A DNA stretch of 64,000 nt from Rhytidiadelphus loreus (Eukaryota > Streptophyta > Bryopsida > Hypnales > Hylocomiaceae). Under the pieces are notes generated by a model. The model saw nothing but the letters and a program-made list of their open reading frames with translations, had not been told where the DNA came from and did not search any database. The stretch lies in assembly GCA_947034895.1 (NCBI GenBank), contig OX344764.1, positions 70,103,348-70,167,347 on the forward strand. Reading direction: 5' to 3'. Made by a program: the position numbers and the translations under genes. Positions 56,216 to 64,000 of the stretch are shown piece after piece. How positions within the stretch are numbered: position 1 is the stretch's first letter; each line of letters begins with the position of its first letter.

Positions 56216-57470
56216 AAGGAGAAATGCTGAAATTTTTTATTTGCCACGCATGATGACATTTGCAAATTTTGATTTTGTATTTGTAGTTAGATGCCCCAAA
56301 CGAGCTATGAAAAGTGTAGAAGATATATCAATCAATCATGAAATACCAAGGGCTTTCTTTTACATACATCCATGGAATGCCTTCGGGGATTGAGCAAGAA
56401 GGGTCGGTTCACCCTAGCCCCCAAGTAGTCTCTTTCGCATTGTAAAAATTTCATTTTTGCCTTTATTTTGCATAATTTTCCAAATGCCACTATTCATCTT
56501 CAAAATAAGAAATTGACATCATCAATGATGAGATTTTTTTTCTCTCTTGCACTCCAACACACTTGCCGTTTGGTTAGAAGCTAAAATCTTGAATCAATTG
56601 TATAAGTAGGGGATGCAAGTGATCCACTCTCCAATCTTGGATATGGTATTTTGCCTATATGAACTTTTCATTCACCAATAGGAATGCTCTAATTTCACCT
56701 AATTGTGACATGTTTACAAAACCGACTCATCTAAATTCTTGCCATTTAAAATGTATAGTTTCCATACATGAGATTCTAGGGTCAATTTTAGATACACTTG
56801 TTATCAATACTGTGAAAGTTCATAGTTTATTCAAATGGAGTCCAAAAATGCATTCTAAGAGATTCTAATATCTCCTTTTGATTTGACAACAAGACTTATC
56901 GTAAGGTTTTACAATTCAAGAATAGAAACAATGTTTTGGTTTCAGGTATTTTTATCATGTAGTGAGGTTGGTGCATAGACAAAATTTTGACTAGGCATTT
57001 ATTCAAAAGAGTTAGAATTACATAGACAAACTCTCTAACTTAGGGTTGGCTTCTATGTAGTGTCGGGGATAGTGAAGCCCACTGATCAACGATGGTTTAG
57101 GGACTTGAGAAAAAGGCTCGAGAAAAAAGTAGATCCATAAAATGTAGGAAAATCCTTAAGTTCAAAATTTTGCAAAAATTGTCAATTTGTGATTGCAATT
57201 TTGGAGTACACGTTGCTAAAAAACACCTCAATATATATTGTTGCATGTAAAACTGATGTTAAACCGATATTAAGAGATTGCACGTGCATGAAATATTTTT
57301 TTACAATTGTTCAACTCTTTATATACACATTTGCATGCAATGTTTTAATTACAACATGGTGTAGTGCCATATTAACTGTAAAGACTGAATTTCAAATGTG
57401 TTAAGTTATTCTATGGGTTTTCTTGTGAGGAATAGAAGATGTAGTATTAAAGAAATTTGAAATTGCGATG
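56216..57470. other. AT-rich intergenic stretch, no gene seen
   Basis: A few short plus frames occur (for example 56127-56393), but none has recognisable motifs, splice context or conserved partner elsewhere in the window. Confidence 0.4.
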
Positions 57471-57845
57471 TTAACCCCTAAAGGTCCAAACACCATTTTT
57501 TGGCAATATAATGATTTTGGACAGTTCACTATGAATGAAATTTTTATTTTTTTTCTTTGAAAATTTCACACAACATGTGCCCAAGGAGTAGCTTTAAAGT
57601 GCAACAATTTTCATAACTTTTAAGTACATGGTTTAGAAGTTATTGCATGTTATGTAATTTTCGGCGGTTGGTGGATAACTTGGGCACCTAAAAAAACTTC
57701 TTTAAAAATGACTTTCTTAAGAAATAAGAATTTGAAATTGATTCTCTCTCTATATGTGTGTATGGAAAGCTTTAAATCATTCCACATTGATTAATGAGAT
57801 GAAAATTATGAGGAGTTTTAGTTTGCAAGTAGGTATGGCATTTAA
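57471..57845. mobile_element. TTAA MITE family D, truncated copy
   Basis: TTAA 57471-57474 is followed by CCCCTAAAGGTCC. The next ~370 bp align with the start of the copy at 58152 (CACACAACATGTGCCCAAGG, then AGTAGCTTTAAA.TGCAACAATTTTCATAAC). The alignment fades after about 57845 and no right end is found. Confidence 0.6.
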
Positions 57846-58151
57846 ATATTAAAGAAGGTGAGAATAAAGAAGTTTGACTATAATTTTGTAATCCTTCAAA
57901 TCAATGAATTTTGAAAAACGATTATTCTTTTATAGCACTATCACAAATGATAATGGCAAAATAAAGGCCTTTAATTTTTTTCATATTTTTTGTGGCCCAT
58001 TGTGTATTACATAGGGCAATTTGTCTATTTACAATTTCTAAAAGACAAAAGTGTGATAGCCCTTCCTCTCTTTGAATCAATGTTTTTACCCTTTTACAAG
58101 CCCAATCATCTATGGGGTGGACGATGAGTATTTTAAAAAGTGCATTTAGTA

Positions 58152-59070
58152 TTAACTCCTAAAACATCAAATTGCGTTTTTGGCAATATTGGGCAGGACA
58201 CTAGGAAAGGAATTTTTATTTATTTTTCTTTGAAATTTTCACACAACATGTGCCCAAGGAGTAGCTTTAAGTTGCAACAATTTTCATAACTTTTAACTAC
58301 ATGGTCAAAAAGTTATTGTATGATATGTAATTTTTAATGCTTGGTGGGAAGCTCAAAAAATCGCTTTTTTAAGAAATAATAATTTGAATTTGTTTTTCTA
58401 GATTTATATATATGTGAAAAGCTTTGAATCATTCCATTTTGATTAACAAGATGAAAGTTACAAGGAGTTTTAGTTTGTGGGCAATTATGGATTCTTAACT
58501 CTAAAATAAACTTTGAAGTCCTTTATTAAACTCAATTTTCAATGTTTTTTGAAATAAAATAAAATCATATGATGTATATTGTTTATTACAACATTACAAC
58601 CATTGGGGGTTTGAATTTTTCAATTCCATGACTAAATTCTGAACAATTTAGTATTTTGAATCATATTCTACTTCTTTCTACTTTAGTTACTATATTTTTT
58701 CTGTTTGTTGTATAATTCTAAATGAAGTGAATTTTTTTATACCATGTAGCCAACTTGCCTTGAAGGATGAATCCAAAGAAGCCCCACCATTTTGGACATT
58801 TTTCATACAAATGTGCCCTTGTGAAGTGCACTTGCCTGAGTTTTTATAGAGCCCCAAAAAATATTTTGTCAATTCAAATGCTAATTATCTTGCAATCTAT
58901 GTGGTCAAAATTTCTGATTTTTTTCCAAATCTTCTCAAACTAGCATACTACAAGATCCTATGACTATATGTATCTAAATTTTTTTTTCTAAAATTTGGTA
59001 CTTCTACTAGAAATGGTAGTTTTGGATCATTTTGAGTGAAAACATAGTCAAAAAACCGTTTAGGGATTAA
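58152..59070. mobile_element. TTAA MITE family D, full-length copy (~911 bp core)
   Basis: TTAA 58152-58155 is followed by CTCCTAAAACATC. AAAACCGTTTAGGGA precedes TTAA 59067-59070. The interior is related to the preceding truncated copy and, more distantly, to family A (shared AAAGCTTTGAATCATTCCAT block and layout). The ends have decayed, so it is older than the family A copies. Confidence 0.6.
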
Positions 59071-60175
59071 TAATTTGATCCAATTGGTATTCATTGAGGA
59101 AGCGTCAAGAAAAAGTGCATTACATATTAATGGAAAGAATATTGCTTAACTGAAGTAGCGGAAAAAATAATGCTTTACTGAATCAATGGTATTATTTATA
59201 ATACTTTAAAGAAAAATGATATTACTATCTTGAATTCGAGCACATATGGATAAACCTAGTAACAATGGTGAGAACTAAAAGTGATTGTTAAAGGACACTC
59301 AAGATGTTGTAGAACCAAGGAATGCACCTATTCATTTAGAAATTTGATCATTTATGACAAACAAACTTTGGTATGGTAATAGGTTTTTGTCATTCAAACC
59401 TATAGCCAAAATGCCTCATCTAATAGGTGAATGACTGCAACAAATTGACAAGAAAAGAGTAAAATCAAATGTATATGCCCCTCTTTCACCATTATCACTG
59501 TAAGTTGCCATTTTTAAGTTGGTGAATTTGAGCCATAATCTTACCCTAATTATTCTCTAACTCCCTGAATACTAGAGAAAAAGGTGAACAATTGGATGAA
59601 ATTACCAAATTCCTTTACAAAAAAAATATAGTAGCTAATTCATTTCCAACCACCATCCATTTCTAATCTATAGATTGTTTTGTTTCCATGAAGTTGTAGC
59701 ACACTTTGAGGAGTAGTTGTGGCTGCAAAGCTATCAATATTGCAACCAATCCTTGGTTGATTTTGCAATTAGCCTATGGGTCAGAAATAGAAAGGTCTAT
59801 ATCACCATTGTAGGTTGATGAGAATCTTCTACTAAAAAATTCATAGTATTTACATTTTTTGTAATAAAATTATGAAAAAATATACCAATCCTTCCAAACT
59901 CTATTTTTGTACATGGAGAAAATTCCACACTCAAAAAAACTTGGGCTCCAAAGATACGTAATTGGTTAAGTGGTTGGAAATGGGTCATGTGCCCTGAAGT
60001 TGTTAGTGTTTGGATGAAAGTTACAAATCTTTGTGCATTCCATGGAGCGTGTCGCTCTACGAACAAAAAAAACACATAGGTAAAAAGACCGTCTGCAAAA
60101 ACTACCCCAAGAGAAACTCGCCAAGAAGAATTGATCCATGTATTGCCCCATGTTTTTACCCTTGCAGAAAATATT
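59071..60175. other. AT-rich intergenic stretch, no gene seen
   Basis: No repeat partner or protein motif recognised. The minus frames at 59797-60214 overlap each other out of frame and look like chance. Confidence 0.4.
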
Positions 60176-60177
60176 GG

Positions 60178-60545
60178 AATTTTTTAATTTCCTGTCTACG
60201 ATAATTTTTTTCAAATTCTGAATTCATTTTTGAAATCAGAGGCTCAAGATTAACTAGGAATTGTGAAGAAATACAAATTTTAAGCAGCACAAAATAGGGG
60301 ACAATTTTTTACATTTACAATTCCATAGGGCAAATACATACATGGATCGGGCCAGGGAGAACCGACCCCCTCGCTCGGCCCTGCGGGCAAACCCTGGAAT
60401 TATTTATTTTCCGCACATGAATTTTTTTGCAAAATTTTAATTCATTTTTGCGATCAGAGACCCCAAATTAGTCTAGGGAGGTGAGAGTATACTCTAGAAC
60501 GGCCCAAAATAGGGGGCTTTTTTTTTACATGCACCCCTGGTAAGG
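60178..60545. repeat. direct duplication of ~150 bp, ~215 bp apart
   Basis: About 60178-60330 and 60394-60545 share GGAATT.TTTAATTTCC, ATTCATTTTTG.GATCAGAG and CAAAATAGGGG..TTTTTTACAT in order. Copies are diverged. The intervening GC-rich piece (GGGAGAACCGACCCCCTCGC) has a partial counterpart after copy 2 (GAGCGAGGGGGTCAATCC). Confidence 0.55.
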
Positions 60546-60839
60546 ATGAGCGAGGGGGTCAATCCACCCTGATCCATGGATCGATCCTCCCTGGACAAGC
60601 GAAACCGGCCCGTACGAAGAGAGAAAAAAAAAATCACAGGTCCGTCCTTCGCAAAGCCGGGCCGGGCCTGGGCATTGGGGAGACCGGAAGATTCCAGAAC
60701 CCCGCCTGAATTTCCGAAAGCGCGCGGCCTTTGACCTGTTTCTGGAAGGAGCTTCGCGGCCGCAGGTTTGAGGCCAGCCAGCCAGCCGGCGATGGTCGGC
60801 TTCCAGTCCAAAACAGAGGCGGCAGAGGCACTTACGGAA

Positions 60840-61431
60840 ATAACGTGGTCCGCACTAATGCTGCCTGTCCAGGCCCCTGTCGCTGATGCATTTATCAGTC
60901 GCAGTAAGGTAACGCGACTAGCTTAGCTTTGGAGTTTAGTAACGTCGTCACTACTGTAGGTCTTCTTCGTAGGCAAGCGAGGGAGGACGAGCGGCAGGGG
61001 TGGCAGTTAACTTAGAAGCAACGAAGTTCAATTAGCCACCTGTTAAGTTAGTGTGTTTTCGATGTGCTCAACGACTTTGCTTCCATCGAAAACGTAAGCG
61101 GAAATTTTTAATCTAATAAGATACTGGCACAAGTGCGCTGGCGAGCGGAGATTACAAGTCGGGCCAGTACCTGCGATTACGGAGTCGGGAGCAGTGGTAT
61201 TCTCCGCCTTCGGTTTTGCCGCCTCCTCTGTTTTCTCTGGCGGATTTTTTGGACTCAGGCCTCGACTGCATCGTCGCACCACTTTTGGGATGCGTTAAGA
61301 CAGTTAGGTAGACTTAGTAAGCGTTTGCGAGGGTGCTTGTGTTGGCATTCTGTGTGTTTGGGATCACATTGTGCGGCTGGTCCTATTGCGAGTGTGTTGG
61401 TTTGACAGCATCAAGCTCGAGCGGTTCCACT
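60840..61431 (+). promoter_or_regulatory. upstream region of the acyl-ACP thioesterase gene
   Basis: GC content rises sharply from about 60540, and repeats stop. The stretch must carry the promoter and 5' untranslated region. Codons in frame with the start run open upstream to 61333, but no ATG lies in that extension. No unambiguous TATA box was found. Confidence 0.45.
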
Positions 61432-63706
61432 ATGGCTGCGGGGAATGCGCTGATTCAGCAGCGAGTGTGTGGTGTGATTCCGGGGCTTGTCGAGAGAGGC
61501 TGTTGGAAGAAGACGGAGAGGCTGGTCGGGGAGCAGCTCAAGCTAGGGTTACCATGGGGGGCGAGCTCGCAATGTCGGCCTCAGCGGCGGGTGTTGGTGA
61601 ACGGGAGGAGTATCAAGGTGCGCGCCGAAGTGCAGACGGAGAGTGCTGTGGCAGAGTCGCAGAATGGCGCTTATACAATGCCGACGTTTCCTAGTTTTAG
61701 CAGCTCTCCGATGAATGAGCACATTGGCTACGGCATATTAGATGAGGGAAACTTTTACCGGGAGCGCTTTGTTGTGCGGTTCTCGGAAGTTGGCGATCGG
61801 AGGACGATGTCATTGGAGATACTGTCTTCGCTGCTGCAGGTGCCTTTTCTTACAGAGCCTTTGGACAAAGCTGTGGTGCTTCGAGAAGAGAATGAATGTC
61901 CTTGTTCGGAGGGGGGCAAGTTCCAATGACGAGCGATGCAGAATTCTGTTATTTTTTCTTACGCATCTGATCGCTCGTCTGGATCAGTTCTCTTTTCTTG
62001 AAATTTGATCTAGTGTTCATTCTCAATCACAGGAAGCTGCGTGTAATCACGTCGTGAAGATTGGCTATGGAGCCTTTGCAGGAACGAATGAGCGACTGAT
62101 TACGGTCACAACGCGAATGCATATCGAAGTTGACCGATATCCTAGGTGGTAAGTATGAGTGCTGGTGAAGTTTTTTTCGAATGATACTCTCACAGGCTTC
62201 TTGAAATCTGTCTCGAGGTCTGTTGGTCAGGCACTTGTTGGAGCTCGGACTTTCTTCAATGGTCCTTGAATGGTTCTCACGAGAATCTTGATTGTGATTC
62301 TTCGGACTTTTTTGTGTGCAGGAGGGACCTTTTGGAAGTCGACACTTGGTATTGCACGGAGGGAAGGAACGCTGTGAGAAGGGACTGGACGGTGAAGGAT
62401 GTGAAAACTGGTGAAATAATTGCTGTTGCCACGAGGTTAGTAGTGTTTCCTTCTCCTGCTGTCTTGGAGTATCTGAGCAGGAACTACTGTCCTTGATTAA
62501 GGCAATGAGAGTCTGAGGGGTCTATTGATTCCGAGTGCCAATCGTTGGTATGAGCGAGTGCATTCCAAAAGTTATGGAATATTTCGATTTGCAACGAGTG
62601 TGCGTCTGAATGAAAGACGCTTGAACTGCCTCCAGCGTTCTGTTGAAACAGTGACTTCGTCCAGTGCCTTGGAAGGAACACCTCGCTTATTGGACTGATT
62701 GCAATTGTTTTGTTTCCAGTACTTGGGTTATCATGAACATGGACACCAAAGTTATTCAGCGGATTTCGGACTCAGTAAGATCTGAATTTGCGCCGTGGGC
62801 GAGGGAACCTCCGACGTAAGTATTCGAGTGCAGATTTGTTATTTTATATTGTTTCTGAAGTGGAGATTGCATACATTTTGTAGAGAGAGGTGACGCTTCC
62901 CTTTTACATGTAGCTTATTTCCCGAGTATTCTGCTTTCAGGTGGGCTCTATCAGAAGATCGGATTAAAGCAAGCTCAGGGCGGATTCCAAAAATTAATGG
63001 AGATGCAGAGTTTCATACAACTGGACTTTCTGTAAGAACTTCGAAACTTATTGTTTTGATTGCTTTTATGACCTGAAAATCCGATATATTTTGCATGCCG
63101 AGTTCGTCAATAAAAGTAATGGCTTGCGTTCGTGGTTGTAGTCTACTAATATTGATTTTGACTTGATCATGTCGTACAGCCGGTAGAAAGAGACCTTGAT
63201 ATGAACCAGCACGTCAACAATGTGAAGTATATAAGCTGGACAATGGAGGTGCGTAGTTCAATACCTTCGTTATTATTCCGTAATTACTTCAAAGAAAATC
63301 CATTTACGTCCTTGTGAAGAATATCAATATTTGAAGCTATATCTCTCTGTATGGCAGTGTTAGAAAGTGTGGAAGAAGTTGTTGGTATTGTGAAGTGTTA
63401 ATTGAGCGACAATTGTAAATTTTCTTGGGTTTTTTGTTGATATGTATGCTCTTCATGCAGAGTTTACCTCTAGAGTTTAGAGAAAGCCACGAAATACGCA
63501 AGATCACACTCGAATACCGTCGAGAGGTTCAGAAAGGCGACACTGTGGAATCGAGGGCGAAGACAGAGCCTTCCAAGGATAATGGTACCTCAGTAGCTGG
63601 AATGTCGGAGGAGTTGACAGAAGAACGGTTTGTTCATGTCATCAGAAATCAGGATGGTCAGGAAATCAACAAGGGACGTACTGTTTGGACTCGCGCAAAA
63701 AATTGA
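61432..63706 (+). CDS. FATA: plastid acyl-ACP thioesterase (FatA-like)
   Basis: The enzyme hydrolyses acyl-ACP in the plastid stroma, ending de novo fatty acid synthesis and releasing fatty acids for export. Exons: 61432-61839, 62033-62148, 62322-62435, 62720-62815, 62941-63031, 63180-63248, 63461-63706. All are GT..AG with closed phases, giving 379 aa. Residues 1-~75 are a Ser/Arg-rich transit peptide ending near KVRAEV. A tandem hot-dog fold follows: RERFVVRFSEVGDRRTMSLE (~residue 110), RMHIEVDRYPRW, RRDWTVKDVKTGEII and STWVIMNMDT. The active-site segment is DMNQHVNNVKYISW (Asp282, Asn284, His286), with Glu320 in LEYRRE. The DLDMNQHVNNV and MNMDT..QR texts and the lack of the FatB N-terminal hydrophobic stretch favour FatA. 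The residue after Glu320 is Val, where many family members have Cys. The start is the first in-frame ATG after 61333. Confidence 0.92.
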
Positions 63707-64000
63707 TGAGTGTAATCGTGGTCCCCTTTGAGTGACAATGATCTGCAGCTGATAAGCAGGCCGTTCAATCCTGCTGCTGTACACTTGCGAAAGCAAGATT
63801 TAGCTTTAGATACTGTTTTCATGGGAAGTTACTGAAACATTGTACTTTTAGAAGTTACCGGCATGCCTATTCTGGCAGTCTTTGTAACGTATTTTGAGTT
63901 TCCGACCATTGTTGTCATTATGTCAGCATATCTGGTACGTAGTAGCTCATCTATTTCGAGAGATCATCCTCTGCCAACATGAAGAGATTATACCTTTCAG
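63707..64000 (+). other. 3' flank of the thioesterase gene
   Basis: Probable 3' untranslated region running out of the window. No clear AATAAA was located. No other gene begins here. Confidence 0.4.

Noticed and set aside
59797..60214. Two overlapping minus frames with charged residues
   Set aside because: They overlap out of frame, have no splice context and no recognisable motif.
60494..60831. Minus frames in the GC-rich stretch before the thioesterase
   Set aside because: Composition-driven; no domain and no start or polyadenylation context.
1..64000. tRNA, rRNA, riboswitch or replication-origin signals
   Set aside because: Looked for cloverleaf T-arm text (GGTTCGAATCC-like) and rRNA-like blocks and saw none; a dedicated covariance search was not possible.

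Overview
The window reads as nuclear DNA of a land plant, probably a non-flowering one (bryophyte, lycophyte or fern grade). The species cannot be fixed from sequence alone. The evidence is many short exons with GT..AG introns, a chloroplast-type acyl-ACP thioesterase, a plant-type RCC1-repeat protein with a presequence-like N terminus, a fatty acid 2-hydroxylase still fused to cytochrome b5 (Arabidopsis enzymes lack this domain), and AT-rich, transposon-dense intergenic DNA. No rRNA, tRNA, CRISPR or bacterial-type operon was seen.

Four protein-coding genes could be rebuilt exon by exon with every splice phase closing. (1) 11553-15022, +: fatty acid 2-hydroxylase, 8 exons, 376 aa. (2) 15740-21472, -: RCC1-repeat beta-propeller protein, 15 exons, 434 aa, convergent with gene 1. 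(3) 22083-24549, +: small N-myristoylated coiled-coil protein resembling BORC subunit 5, 6 exons, 260 aa, divergent from gene 2 across a 610-bp spacer. (4) 61432-63706, +: plastid acyl-ACP thioesterase of FatA-like type, 7 exons, 379 aa. A weaker two-exon candidate ends at 43992 behind a broken 75-bp coding minisatellite. Genes 1 and 4 both belong to acyl-lipid metabolism: one releases fatty acids from ACP in plastids, the other hydroxylates sphingolipid acyl chains at the ER. Nothing shows that they are co-regulated.

The rest (1-10000 and 25000-60800) is repeat graveyard. Elements with terminal inverted repeats include several families flanked on both sides by TTAA with ends of the CCC(C/T)WAAAGG type, which is a piggyBac-like signature. 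There are long-armed foldback elements, a GGCAATTTC-type MITE (miniature inverted-repeat element) carrying a 5'-truncated LINE with a perfect 17-bp target duplication, a CACTA-like element that cuts a PIF/Harbinger transposase gene, a MITE near 26.7-27.0 kb, and several tandem arrays. The arrays include a 183-bp two-part satellite at 45.3-46.0 kb, a 75-bp coding minisatellite at 43.3 kb, and 32-bp GACGTC-rich repeats at 41.3 kb. Insertions are nested up to four deep at 52.0-54.3 kb.

The best candidate for something little described is the TTAA-flanked MITE group. One copy sits in one arm of a foldback element, so the other arm preserves the unfilled target site and shows a clean TTAA insertion. 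No transposase for the group lies in the window.
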